Source: Lachnospiraceae bacterium | GTDB lineage: Bacteria > Bacillota > Clostridia > Lachnospirales > Lachnospiraceae | Assembly: GCA_022791975.1 (NCBI GenBank) | Contig: JAAWAC010000023.1 | Coordinates: 1 to 59,045 of the forward strand | DNA length: 59,045 bases | Direction of reading: 5' to 3' | In this document: positions 9,478 through 17,560 of the stretch, piece after piece | Layout: every line of letters starts with the position of its first letter | Position numbering within the stretch: position 1 is the stretch's first letter | Notes under the pieces: model-generated | What the model was told of the DNA's origin: nothing | What the model saw: only the letters and a program-made list of their open reading frames with translations | The model's database searches: none | Program-made: the position numbers and the translations under genes

Positions 9478-9924
9478 CTAAACAAAGGAAAAATCCGGCG
9501 CATCCTTGGATTTCACATGGAGAATTACGCTGCTGTCTGCCAGGTATTCCTCATTCAGCTCCAGGACATAATTCAGCTCTACATGGATATCATATTCACT
9601 CTCGGTGATATCTACTTTTCCTGCCTGGATGCCAATGGGAATGCTGCCAAAGGGCGTTTCATATTGCGTCATCTGCTTTTTCCACTGCTCAAACACCATG
9701 CGGACCTGGATAGGTCCTTTTTTTTGCACTTCCACACAATCCTTTTTTATCTTCAAGGTATTTCGTATCACCTCCGAGGTTCCCTCCACAGGCTCCTCAT
9801 ACAAAAGGTAATGGGTACCATTTCTCTGGTAATAATCAGCCATGGTCAAAACCTCCATGGGCTCATTCTTCTCGCCCTCCAGATACTGCAGACCAGAAAT
9901 GCTCAAAAGTACCCGTTTTGTCAT
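9478..9924 (-). CDS. DUF1934 (YwiB-like) protein
   Basis: A 148-residue cytosolic protein of the DUF1934 family, a small lipocalin-like beta-barrel. Typical features are the N-terminal VLLSISGLQ strand, YYLLYEEP-like HYLLYEEPVEG, and the C-terminal LELNEEYLADSSVILHVKS. Function is unknown. The ATG at 9924 is preceded by AAGGAGAG, so eight residues of a longer frame are excluded. It lies 58 bases after murI and is probably cotranscribed with it. Confidence 0.85.
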   Translation of the reverse strand: MTKRVLLSISGLQYLEGEKNEPMEVLTMADYYQRNGTHYLLYEEPVEGTSEVIRNTLKIKKDCVEVQKKGPIQVRMVFEQWKKQMTQYETPFGSIPIGIQAGKVDITESEYDIHVELNYVLELNEEYLADSSVILHVKSKDAPDFSFV

Positions 9925-9982
9925 ATTGTTATCTCTCCTTGTTTGCACTGTATTTCACATCTGGCTGCCTTTTGCAGCTTTT

Positions 9983-10831
9983 TTAATATTCTTCAATGGG
10001 AATCTGCCGCGTGTTGGTAATCCCCGCAGGAAGAATTCTGCCTGCGAATCGGTTAAACCAGTCCGCCGCATCACTGACAAAAAATTCACAAAGTGGCCCT
10101 GTTCCCTTATGGATTCCCGGGCTTCTCAGTCCCTGCTCTTGCAGCAGGTTCTGAAGACTCACTGCCGTCTCATAAGCTGGATTTACCAGGGTCACCTCTG
10201 GCCCCATCACCTCTGCAATGGCCGGCCGCAACAGGGGATAATGGGTACATCCCAGAATCAGGGTATCGATACCGGAATGGCACAGCTCCTCCAAATAGCT
10301 TCTGGCCACCAGCATCGGCACTTCTCCCTCCAGCCATCCCTCCTCAGCCAGAGGCACAAAAAGGGGACATGCCTTTCCCAACACCTGCATATCAGGGCGC
10401 AGATCCTTGAGAAAGCTGGTATATATGCCGGAGCTAATAGTCCCCTCCGTGCCAATAACCCCTATTTTTCCATTTCGGGTCACGGCCGCCGCCATCTTGG
10501 CCCCAGGCTTCACCACACCTATGATAGGTACCTCCACTTGGGGGCGCAGCTCTTCCAAGGCGTATGCGCTGGCCGTATTGCAGGCTACCACAATAGCCTT
10601 AACTCCCCGGGTCATCAAAAATCGGATAATCTGCCGGGAATACCGGATAATCGTTTCCCGGGACTTGCTTCCATAGGGCACCCGGGCCGTATCCCCAAAA
10701 TATGTAATCCGCTCCGCTGGCAGCTGATGCAGGATTTCCCGGACCACTGTCAGGCCTCCCACACCAGAGTCAAAGACCCCGATAGGCGCCTCCCGTCTGT
10801 CCCCATATTGTATTCCCCTTGCCTCTTCCAT
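9983..10831 (-). CDS. murI: Glutamate racemase
   Basis: Makes D-glutamate for peptidoglycan. The 282-residue protein has FDSGVGGLTV near the N-terminus and the two catalytic cysteines C84 (VACNTASA) and C195 (LGCTHYPLL). A good AGGAAAGG site precedes the ATG. It heads a minus-strand pair with the DUF1934 gene, just downstream of a small membrane protein gene. Confidence 0.96.
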   Translation of the reverse strand: MEEARGIQYGDRREAPIGVFDSGVGGLTVVREILHQLPAERITYFGDTARVPYGSKSRETIIRYSRQIIRFLMTRGVKAIVVACNTASAYALEELRPQVEVPIIGVVKPGAKMAAAVTRNGKIGVIGTEGTISSGIYTSFLKDLRPDMQVLGKACPLFVPLAEEGWLEGEVPMLVARSYLEELCHSGIDTLILGCTHYPLLRPAIAEVMGPEVTLVNPAYETAVSLQNLLQEQGLRSPGIHKGTGPLCEFFVSDAADWFNRFAGRILPAGITNTRQIPIEEY

Positions 10832-10847
10832 TCCTTTCCTCCCAGAC

Positions 10848-11189
10848 CTAAAACAGGTCCATGCATTTCCATCTGATTCTCACAGGCAGTTGTTCCTCCT
10901 GGTCAGTAGTCGGTAGCTCCACCGTAGGCCCGGATATCTCCTCTATTTCATCATCCGACGGTTCCTCCACCAGCTCCATGGCACTCTCCAGGCAGATGCG
11001 GGGATATAGACTCCCCCACCAGGCCAGCTGATACGCCCCGTTTCCATAAGCCTCGTCCCTATTTAGGTCCTGCCTTGCAGGGACCGCTTCCCAGGACAGG
11101 GCGGCCGCCAAAAAGATTGCCGCTGTAAGGGCTGCCACCAAAAGGCCCTTTTCCTTCCTCCATGTTTCTCTATTATTCCCAAATATCAT
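10848..11189 (-). CDS. Small membrane-anchored protein of unknown function
   Basis: A 113-residue protein with one N-terminal hydrophobic helix (about residues 15-33) behind a basic segment. An external acidic region follows (EEPSDDEIEEI...DQEEQ), ending in a short hydrophobic tail. No family recognised. The ATG at 11189 is favoured because AAAGGA sits 11 bases upstream; an ATG four codons earlier would overlap that site. It lies 16 bases before murI, suggesting one transcript. Confidence 0.6.
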   Translation of the reverse strand: MIFGNNRETWRKEKGLLVAALTAAIFLAAALSWEAVPARQDLNRDEAYGNGAYQLAWWGSLYPRICLESAMELVEEPSDDEIEEISGPTVELPTTDQEEQLPVRIRWKCMDLF

Positions 11190-11271
11190 AGAAATTTCCA
11201 TCCTTTCCAGCTGTGCTCTTGCACTATTTTCTGGAAAGTTTTTCCATTTCTTATCTTTTTATACGGTAACC

Positions 11272-11946
11272 CTATCCATTTTCCCGAATAGCTGCTATAA
11301 TGGCCGCTTCCTGGTTGTCAATATGCTCCCGAATAGCCTGGCAGGCCATCTCCTTATCTCTCTGATAGATCCCCTGATAGATCCGGGCATGCTCCTGATT
11401 TAACCTCTCATGGCCGGAGGTATCCTTCAGGTATTCCATCCGGTAGCGGTACATCTGTTCCCGCAGGTTATTGAGAATGCTCATAAGCCGCAAATTTCCC
11501 GTGGCCTCATAGATAACCTCGTGAAAAGCCATATCCGCCTGAGCCAGTTCCACCAGATCCCCTCCGTCCCTGCTTTTTTGAAACTGGGTGCCGGCCTCTT
11601 TCAGCCGCTCCAGGTCTTCCGCGCTAATACGTTCACAGGCCACCTCCACCGCCAGGCTCTCCAGGGTGCGCCGCACCTCCAACACATCCCGCAGATCTTT
11701 TTCTGTAATGCTGGCCACCACGGCTCCCCGGCGGGGAATCATCACCACCAGCCCTTCCAGCTCCAGCTTGCGGATAGCCTCTCGAATAGGTGTTCGACTC
11801 ACACCCAGACGCTTAGCCAGGTGCATTTCCATAAGACGCTCCCCCGGCTCCAGTTCTCCCTTTAATATAGCCTGGCGCAGAGTACAGAACACCACATCCC
11901 GCAGGGGCAAGTATTCATTGATAGTTGTATCAAAATCCTGCTTCAT
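11272..11946 (-). CDS. GntR-family regulator, FadR/FCD subfamily
   Basis: A 224-residue repressor-type regulator. Residues 12-75 form the GntR winged helix-turn-helix (LGVSRTPIREAIRKLELEG). Residues 85-215 form the all-helical FCD ligand domain with metal-binding-type residues (DMAFHEVIYEATGN, and His in REHIDNQE). Its start codon overlaps the ispE stop (ATGA), so translation is coupled. The palindrome TTGTATACAA in the ispE promoter is a plausible autoregulatory site. The effector is unknown. Confidence 0.9.
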   Translation of the reverse strand: MKQDFDTTINEYLPLRDVVFCTLRQAILKGELEPGERLMEMHLAKRLGVSRTPIREAIRKLELEGLVVMIPRRGAVVASITEKDLRDVLEVRRTLESLAVEVACERISAEDLERLKEAGTQFQKSRDGGDLVELAQADMAFHEVIYEATGNLRLMSILNNLREQMYRYRMEYLKDTSGHERLNQEHARIYQGIYQRDKEMACQAIREHIDNQEAAIIAAIRENG

Positions 11947-12830
11947 AGAGGCCTCCTATTATAAGGACTGGTCAGATAAATTTGTTTTGCCAGATTGCGC
12001 TTTTTCAATCTCTGGCAGGCTCTCCGAGCTGCCCCCGGATCGTCAAAAATCCCGAACACCGTAGGACCGCTTCCACTCATCATGGCATTCAATGCTCCCT
12101 GAGACCGCATAAAGTCCTTAATCTGGGCTATGACGGGATAGGCCTTTACAGTAACCCGCTCCAACACATTTCCCTCATCCATCCGGCTGGTGATCCCCCG
12201 CAGATCCTGATTTTCCAGAGCTTTTAGCATGCCATCCACATCCGGATGCTCCGTAAGGGTGTTGGCGTGAAGGTTTTCATAGACATATTTTGTGGACACA
12301 CTAATCCCCGGCTTGGCTATAAGTACCTGACAGTCCGGCATAGGCGGAAGAGGTGTCAGCCGCTCACCGATTCCCTCTGCCAGAGCTGTACCCCTAAGAA
12401 TACAGTAGGGCACATCCGCCCCGATTTTCACTCCCCGGTCCATCAACTCCTGCTGGCTTAATCCCAACTGAAACATCCGGTTCACCCCAAATAGCACAGC
12501 CGCCGCGTCAGAGCTGCCCCCGGCCATTCCCGCAGCCACGGGAATAAATTTCTTCAGTTCAATGGCAATGCCTTCCCTGACAGCAAATTCCTCTGTTAAT
12601 AGTTTTGCCGCCTTGTAGACCAGATTATTCTCATTCACAGGCAGATAGCTTAAATTGACGCTCACGTGAATGCCAGGATTCATGGTCTTCTTCAGTACGA
12701 TTTTATCATACATGCGAATGGTCTGCATAATCATCCGCACCTCATGATAGCCGTCTTCCCGGCGTCTCAGCACATCCAATCCCAGATTGATTTTGGCAAA
12801 AGCCTTCAGCTGCATGGTATCCATAGCCAT
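11943..12830 (-). CDS. ispE: 4-diphosphocytidyl-2-C-methyl-D-erythritol kinase
   Basis: ATP-dependent kinase of the MEP isoprenoid pathway, 295 residues, GHMP kinase family. It shows AFAKINLGLDV at the N-terminus, the ATP loop PVAAGMAGGSSDAAA, and the C-terminal MSGSGPTVFGIF motif. The ATG at 12830 follows AAGGGAG; 18 extra upstream residues are not supported. It is the first gene of a two-gene operon with the GntR regulator and has its own promoter. Confidence 0.95.
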   Translation of the reverse strand: MAMDTMQLKAFAKINLGLDVLRRREDGYHEVRMIMQTIRMYDKIVLKKTMNPGIHVSVNLSYLPVNENNLVYKAAKLLTEEFAVREGIAIELKKFIPVAAGMAGGSSDAAAVLFGVNRMFQLGLSQQELMDRGVKIGADVPYCILRGTALAEGIGERLTPLPPMPDCQVLIAKPGISVSTKYVYENLHANTLTEHPDVDGMLKALENQDLRGITSRMDEGNVLERVTVKAYPVIAQIKDFMRSQGALNAMMSGSGPTVFGIFDDPGAARRACQRLKKRNLAKQIYLTSPYNRRPL

Positions 12831-12846
12831 TGTACTCCCTTGTATT

Positions 12847-12884
12847 TTGTATACAATTATAGCAAAAAAGGAGGGCGGACGCAA
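12847..12884 (-). promoter_or_regulatory. ispE-gntR promoter with TTGTATACAA operator
   Basis: The minus strand shows TTGCGT (12879-12884), 17 bases, then TGC-TATAAT (12856-12861), an extended -10. Immediately downstream, overlapping by one base, is the perfect palindrome TTGTATACAA (12847-12856). This GTATAC core is typical of sites bound by FCD-type GntR proteins. The -35 box lies inside the terminator of the preceding gene. Confidence 0.6.
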
Positions 12885-12898
12885 TGGAAATCCGCCCT
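12863..12898 (-). terminator. Terminator of the SPOCS-LysM gene
   Basis: On the minus strand AGGGCGGA and TCCGCCCT (12891-12898, 12872-12879) form a perfect 8-bp stem, followed by CCTTTTTT. It directly follows the SPOCS-LysM stop codon. Confidence 0.8.
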
Positions 12899-12926
12899 GC
12901 CCTCAAAAAATCGCCTGTACGCCTTT

Positions 12927-14492
12927 CTAAAAGCCTCCCATCTGCTTTAGTAAAAGCAACCGCTGCCCAGCCTTTACCTCCTGCTGACTCATCTCATTTA
13001 ATGCCCGCACTTGCTCCATGGTAGTGTGATAGGTTTTGGCAATCTCCCACAGGGTGTCCCCGGGTTGAACTACATAGATCAGCATGCCTGGAAGACTGTT
13101 AATTTTTTCCATATCCAGAGGTTCCTCCTCCACGCTCTCAATATGGGCCAGCTCCAGAGGCTCCATCACCAGGCCATTGAGCAGGATGGATGCCTTTACC
13201 TCCACCTCCTCGCCGCTGACCATGGCCCCGTGAAGCTGTTCCAGGGAGGCCTGGAGATAATAGACTGGTCCCTCCCCCATGCCGGGAGCCTCCAGCACAT
13301 GCTCAAAGGGCAAAGTGCCTTTGAGGCAGCGGAAGGGCTGCTGATCATCATCCGTCACATAGAGTACCTGAACAAAGACCACCCCTTCTACCTTCAGACC
13401 CTGCTCTGTGGCTGTGACCTCATCCACCTTTACCTCCCCGGAGGCGTTGCAAATCTGTAGTATCTGCGCCCCCTTCTGGGTAATCGGCAGCCGATCCATC
13501 GTCCGGCAACGGGAGGCATTGGATATAAGCAGACGTTCACAAAAAGCCGGCCTGCTCTGGATTTTCAGTTCTCTGGAAGGACTGTACAGATCGCAGAGCA
13601 TCCCCACATGCTCTTCCGTATAGATCCGCATGGTCACATCCAGAATGGCATCCACATTCAGCACGCGAAGCTCCCCGTCATAGTCTGGCTTTGCCTCCAC
13701 ATCTCCGTGAAGCAACCCCACGTCCACATGTCCGATCATCTGCTCCTGGCAGCCTGGACAGTCCACATGACTGCTAAAGGGAACACTCTGAGACAGCCAC
13801 CAGGTCTTAGCCGGTTCTTCCTCCCCTAGGTACAGGACAAAAACCTGTAGCTCTCCCTTTAATATCACCTGCCCTTCTCCCAGGCGCACATCCAGTCCCC
13901 GTACAGCCATCTCCTGCCAAAGAATCTTTCCCATGTTGGGCTGATTCATAGGCAGAATCACCTCATCCTTTACCCGACAGGTGTCCCGCTTCTGGGCCGC
14001 CAATCCGGCCACCGATACCTGGCAGAAGCGGGTTTCCACATCCTGCCCCTCCGGCACTCCCACAGCCATCTCCTCATCTACCAGCTCCTCCGCTGTCAAC
14101 TCAAATGTAATAAGCGCTTTAATATTCAACTTCCGGGAATGGATCAGCGTGATGCTTAGATCCTCCAGATTCCATTTTACCTGGACACTTTCTCCCTCCT
14201 GCACTCCTTCCATATGTACCTGCTCGTCAAAGGGCAGCTTACCCTGCACGCTGCCAGGCATATGCTCTTCGCCGCCCTCCCCGTAAAACACGGAAAAATT
14301 CAGTGTTCCCCGCAGACGCACCCGATCCTTTTCCGCCTTGCTCTCCCCGATTTCCACCATTCCCTGATTCAAAATAATCTGCTCTGCATCCTGCATGCTG
14401 TCTGGAATATTAAAATCGTCATCCATGGTCATCTGCCAGAGGGCCCTCGCCTTCTGTCTGCTCATGTGGATATTTTTGCGAACCAGTTCCAC
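12927..14492 (-). CDS. SPOCS (DUF3794) and LysM protein, spore-coat type
   Basis: A 521-residue protein. DUF3794/SPOCS-type beta-rich segments occupy most of the first 450 residues, with repeated hydrophobic and acidic strand patterns. Residues about 470-517 form a LysM domain (VVQPGDTLWEIAKTYHTT...LNEMSQQEVKAGQRLLL). Proteins of this architecture are sporulation-associated and localise to the spore surface or cortex boundary. GTG start behind GAGGAGG. A sigma-E-like promoter lies about 90 bases upstream and a terminator follows, so it is probably expressed alone in the mother cell. Confidence 0.85.
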   Translation of the reverse strand: MELVRKNIHMSRQKARALWQMTMDDDFNIPDSMQDAEQIILNQGMVEIGESKAEKDRVRLRGTLNFSVFYGEGGEEHMPGSVQGKLPFDEQVHMEGVQEGESVQVKWNLEDLSITLIHSRKLNIKALITFELTAEELVDEEMAVGVPEGQDVETRFCQVSVAGLAAQKRDTCRVKDEVILPMNQPNMGKILWQEMAVRGLDVRLGEGQVILKGELQVFVLYLGEEEPAKTWWLSQSVPFSSHVDCPGCQEQMIGHVDVGLLHGDVEAKPDYDGELRVLNVDAILDVTMRIYTEEHVGMLCDLYSPSRELKIQSRPAFCERLLISNASRCRTMDRLPITQKGAQILQICNASGEVKVDEVTATEQGLKVEGVVFVQVLYVTDDDQQPFRCLKGTLPFEHVLEAPGMGEGPVYYLQASLEQLHGAMVSGEEVEVKASILLNGLVMEPLELAHIESVEEEPLDMEKINSLPGMLIYVVQPGDTLWEIAKTYHTTMEQVRALNEMSQQEVKAGQRLLLLKQMGGF

Positions 14493-14583
14493 CTGTTTAC
14501 CTCCTCAAAATTCCATTTCGCCCCTTTTTGGGCCGTCACTCCATACACATCCGGCATAAATAAAAGGGCCTTCTGTTTTTACC

Positions 14584-14612
14584 ACTATATGCAGGCCTTT
14601 CCTATTTTATAC
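14584..14612 (-). promoter_or_regulatory. Sigma-E-like promoter of the SPOCS-LysM gene
   Basis: The minus strand reads GTATAAA (14606-14612), 14 bases, then CATATAGT (14584-14591), close to the sigma-E consensus and with the same geometry as the spoIIID promoter in this window. Confidence 0.5.
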
Positions 14613-14644
14613 CCTTCGTGCTTCCCTATGGGACCTTTCCTTCC

Positions 14645-15046
14645 TTATTGAAAGACTACGGGCAGGTCCAAGTCCTCTGTCATGACCACTATGTAGGGAT
14701 AGGAGGGCGTCTCCGCCAGGATCTCTCCCTTGGAGGGACCGATAAGGATTGTGTCGAAATAAATGGCATTCTCTGTCAGATACAGCTCCTCCACCCCAAT
14801 ACTGTAGCCTCCTGTGGGCTGTTTCCCGTATCCGGAACACAGATACAAATTTCCCTGATCCTGATAAGTAAGCTTAAAAGGCTCCGCCTTTTTCTCCTCC
14901 AGCACCTGGGAGAGCTTTTCCGGCACCTTCCCCTCCTCCACCACCAGGAATTCCAAATCCTGTATCTTTTTTCTGCTGTCTGTCTGTATTTGGCAACCGC
15001 TTAAAAAAATCACGATTATGGCAAGTAAAAAAAGCTTGGTTTTCAT
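14645..15046 (-). CDS. PrcB-like lipoprotein
   Basis: A 133-residue predicted lipoprotein with signal peptide and lipobox FLSGC. The remainder (LEFLVVEEGKVPEKL..., YLCSGYGKQPTGGYSIGVEELYLTEN, TPSYPYIVV) matches the PrcB C-terminal domain pattern, often seen next to proteases or in exported proteins of Clostridia. The ATG at 15046 is 7 bases after AGGAGG; an ATG two codons earlier is too close to that site. Function unproven. Confidence 0.75.
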   Translation of the reverse strand: MKTKLFLLAIIVIFLSGCQIQTDSRKKIQDLEFLVVEEGKVPEKLSQVLEEKKAEPFKLTYQDQGNLYLCSGYGKQPTGGYSIGVEELYLTENAIYFDTILIGPSKGEILAETPSYPYIVVMTEDLDLPVVFQ

Positions 15047-15166
15047 GGGCATTCCTCCTTTTTTGATTGTGGACGCAAAATGCGAATTTTGCCTTCTCTT
15101 GCTCTTGACTTTTCTGGAAAATGTGGTTTCTTTACTATACTTATGGGGAAAAAGCTTTCAATATCC

Positions 15167-15195
15167 TTGTTTTTTCAAAGGATGTTGATTATAAT
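15167..15195 (+). promoter_or_regulatory. Sigma-A promoter of malQ
   Basis: TTGTTT (15167-15172), 17 bases, then a perfect TATAAT (15190-15195), 34 bases before the malQ start codon. Confidence 0.6.
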
Positions 15196-15229
15196 GTTAG
15201 TAAAATACTTTGTTGAGAGGAACCCCGCT

Positions 15230-16747
15230 ATGCATTTTAAAACTTCTGCCGATGATCACACCAATTACCGCTACAGTGGTATCCTGGTGCACCCTACTTC
15301 CTTTCCTTCCCCTTACGGAATTGGGGATCTGGGAAAGGGTGCTTATGACTTTGTTGATTTTCTCCACGCCGCAGGGCAGCATCTGTGGCAGGTTTTGCCT
15401 CTAGGGCCTACCACCTTTGGCAATTCGCCCTATCAGGGCTATTCCGTTTTTGCCGGCAATGCCCTTATGATAAGTCCGGAGCTTTTGATGAAGCAAAAGC
15501 TGCTAGAACGGGAGGATTTGGCCCAAATCCCAGCTTTTCCAAAGAATCAAGTGGATTTTCCCACTGTCAAGGAATATAAAACACAACTGTTTGAAAAGGC
15601 CTATGACCGATTTTTGCACACAGCTGACAAAAATCTTTTGGAGGAGTTTGATTCCTTCTGCAAGGCCAATGCCTTCTGGCTTGATCAGTACAGTCTGTTT
15701 ATGGCCGGGAAGGACTACCATGCGGGAATGGCCTGGATGGATTGGGAGGCTTCCCTGCGCGATCCCTCCTGGGAGGATGTCCTGTTCTGGAGCAAGAAAC
15801 TGAAAAAGGAGATCAATTATTACAAATTTTTACAGTATCAGTTCTATACCCAGTGGTATGAGCTCAAGGCCTATGCCAATGAACGCCAGATTGCCATTAT
15901 CGGGGATATGCCCATTTTTGTTGCCCTGGACAGCGCGGACGTATGGGGAAACAAAAAAATGTTTAAGTTGGATGAGAAGGGTTATCCTACTGAGGTAGCC
16001 GGTGTTCCTCCGGATTATTTTTGCAGGGAGGGGCAGCTGTGGGGGAATCCTCTCTATGACTGGAAAGCCCATGAGGCCGACGGTTTTTGTTGGTGGATCT
16101 CCCGTATTCAAAACCAGCTGGATCAGGTAGATTACCTGCGTCTGGATCATTTCCGTGGCTTTGAGGCCTACTGGGCTGTGCCGGCGGATGCGCCCAACGC
16201 TATCGGCGGCACCTGGCGCCGGGCGCCGGGCGAAAAGCTTTTTGAGGCTGTGCGGGAGGCTCTGGGAGGAGAACTCCCCCTGTTTGCAGAGGATCTGGGT
16301 ATTATCACCCCTGAGGTGGAGAAGCTTAGAGATACCTTCCAGTTCCCTGGGATGCGGGTACTCCAGTTCGCCTATGAGGGGGATGAAAGCACCTTTTTGC
16401 CCCATCAGTTTGACACCCGCAACTGCATCTGCTACACAGGTACCCATGACAATGACACCACAGCCGGCTGGTATGCCCATGCCTCAGAATATTCCCGGGA
16501 TAAGGTCCGCCGCTATATGAATACGAACGGCTCCAGCATTAGCTGGGATTTCATGCGCATTTGCCTGGGTACCATTGCCAAATATGCCGTATTCCCCCTC
16601 CAGGATGTGCTAAAACTGGGCAGTGAGGCCCGCATGAATGTGCCTGGTACCGCAGATGGCAACTGGGCTTGGCGCTATGAAGAGGGCGCTCTCAAACGGG
16701 AGCTAGCGGACAGCTTAAAGCAGATGACCCACCTCTTCGGCAGATAA
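15230..16747 (+). CDS. malQ: 4-alpha-glucanotransferase (amylomaltase)
   Basis: Glycoside hydrolase 77 enzyme of 505 residues that transfers maltosyl units in glycogen and maltodextrin metabolism. Signature segments are SPYQGYSVFAGN, RLDHFRGFEAYW with the nucleophile Asp, FAEDLGIITPEV with the acid/base Glu, and THDNDTTAGW. The ATG at 15230 has GAGAGGA upstream and begins at the family's usual position. Upstream in-frame sequence is promoter DNA. plsC follows after 13 bases, probably on the same mRNA. Confidence 0.95.
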   Translation: MHFKTSADDHTNYRYSGILVHPTSFPSPYGIGDLGKGAYDFVDFLHAAGQHLWQVLPLGPTTFGNSPYQGYSVFAGNALMISPELLMKQKLLEREDLAQIPAFPKNQVDFPTVKEYKTQLFEKAYDRFLHTADKNLLEEFDSFCKANAFWLDQYSLFMAGKDYHAGMAWMDWEASLRDPSWEDVLFWSKKLKKEINYYKFLQYQFYTQWYELKAYANERQIAIIGDMPIFVALDSADVWGNKKMFKLDEKGYPTEVAGVPPDYFCREGQLWGNPLYDWKAHEADGFCWWISRIQNQLDQVDYLRLDHFRGFEAYWAVPADAPNAIGGTWRRAPGEKLFEAVREALGGELPLFAEDLGIITPEVEKLRDTFQFPGMRVLQFAYEGDESTFLPHQFDTRNCICYTGTHDNDTTAGWYAHASEYSRDKVRRYMNTNGSSISWDFMRICLGTIAKYAVFPLQDVLKLGSEARMNVPGTADGNWAWRYEEGALKRELADSLKQMTHLFGR

Positions 16748-16760
16748 AGGTGGTGAACAA

Positions 16761-17492
16761 ATGATACGTTTTCTATTGGTGGTTATTACGGTGCTCTCCT
16801 ATTTGATTCTTGGCATCCCGGTCCTTCTCGTGGAATGGATCATCGGGAAATTTAACAAGCAGGCCAAAGATTACAGCTGCCTGCGCATGGTGCAGGGGGC
16901 TTTTAAGCTGATCTTATGGATTACCGGAGTAAAGACCACCGTGATTGGGGAGGAGAATGTCCCTAAGGATCAGGCTGTGCTCTATGTAGGCAATCACCGC
17001 AGCTATTTTGATATTCTTCTCACCTATTCCCGCTGCCCGGGACTTACAGGCTATGTGGCCAAGGTGGAGATGCTGCGCTATTGGCTGCTGCGGGACTGGA
17101 TGAAGGCACTCTACTGCATTTTTCTGGACAGAGAAAATATGAAGGCCGGATTAAAAACCATTTTGCAGGGAATTGAATATATTAAAAATGGAATCTCCAT
17201 CTGCATTTTTCCGGAGGGTACCCGCAATCGCACGGATGAGATGCTTCCCTTTAAGGAGGGAAGTATGAAAATGGCAGAAAAAACCGGTTGTCCCATTATT
17301 CCCATGGCCATTACCAACTCGGCGGAGATTTTTGAGAACCATCTGCCATTTATCCGCCCCTGCCATGTGATTCTGGAATATGGAACGCCCATTTATCCCC
17401 AAGATCTTCCAAAGGAGGAGAGAAAGTTCCTGGGGGCTTATACACAGCAGAGGATTCAGGAAATGCTGGATAAAAATGCCGCTCTCCTCTAA
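16761..17492 (+). CDS. plsC: 1-acyl-sn-glycerol-3-phosphate acyltransferase
   Basis: A 243-residue membrane-associated acyltransferase that makes phosphatidic acid. An N-terminal hydrophobic helix (residues 3-25) precedes the acyltransferase motifs NHRSYFD (H-x4-D) and FPEGTRNRTD, with PIIPMAI near the end. AAAGGTGG precedes the start. A hairpin terminator follows the gene. Confidence 0.92.
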   Translation: MIRFLLVVITVLSYLILGIPVLLVEWIIGKFNKQAKDYSCLRMVQGAFKLILWITGVKTTVIGEENVPKDQAVLYVGNHRSYFDILLTYSRCPGLTGYVAKVEMLRYWLLRDWMKALYCIFLDRENMKAGLKTILQGIEYIKNGISICIFPEGTRNRTDEMLPFKEGSMKMAEKTGCPIIPMAITNSAEIFENHLPFIRPCHVILEYGTPIYPQDLPKEERKFLGAYTQQRIQEMLDKNAALL

Positions 17493-17510
17493 AGAGGGAG
17501 GGGCCGCAGG

Positions 17511-17547
17511 CTGTCCGGCATAAGGCCGGGCAGTTTTGTCTGTTTTA
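17511..17547 (+). terminator. Terminator or attenuator between plsC and ddl
   Basis: CTGTCCGGC and GCCGGGCAG (17511-17519, 17525-17533) pair with one G-U wobble. They are followed by TTTTGTCTGTTTT. The hairpin ends about 14 bases before the ddl start, so it may also act in the ddl leader. Confidence 0.65.
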
Positions 17548-17560
17548 TGAGGAGGAAATT

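Noticed and set aside
9842..10876. A 344-codon open frame opposite murI
   Set aside because: It covers murI and the end of DUF1934 in antisense; His/Ser/Pro-rich product typical of a shadow frame.
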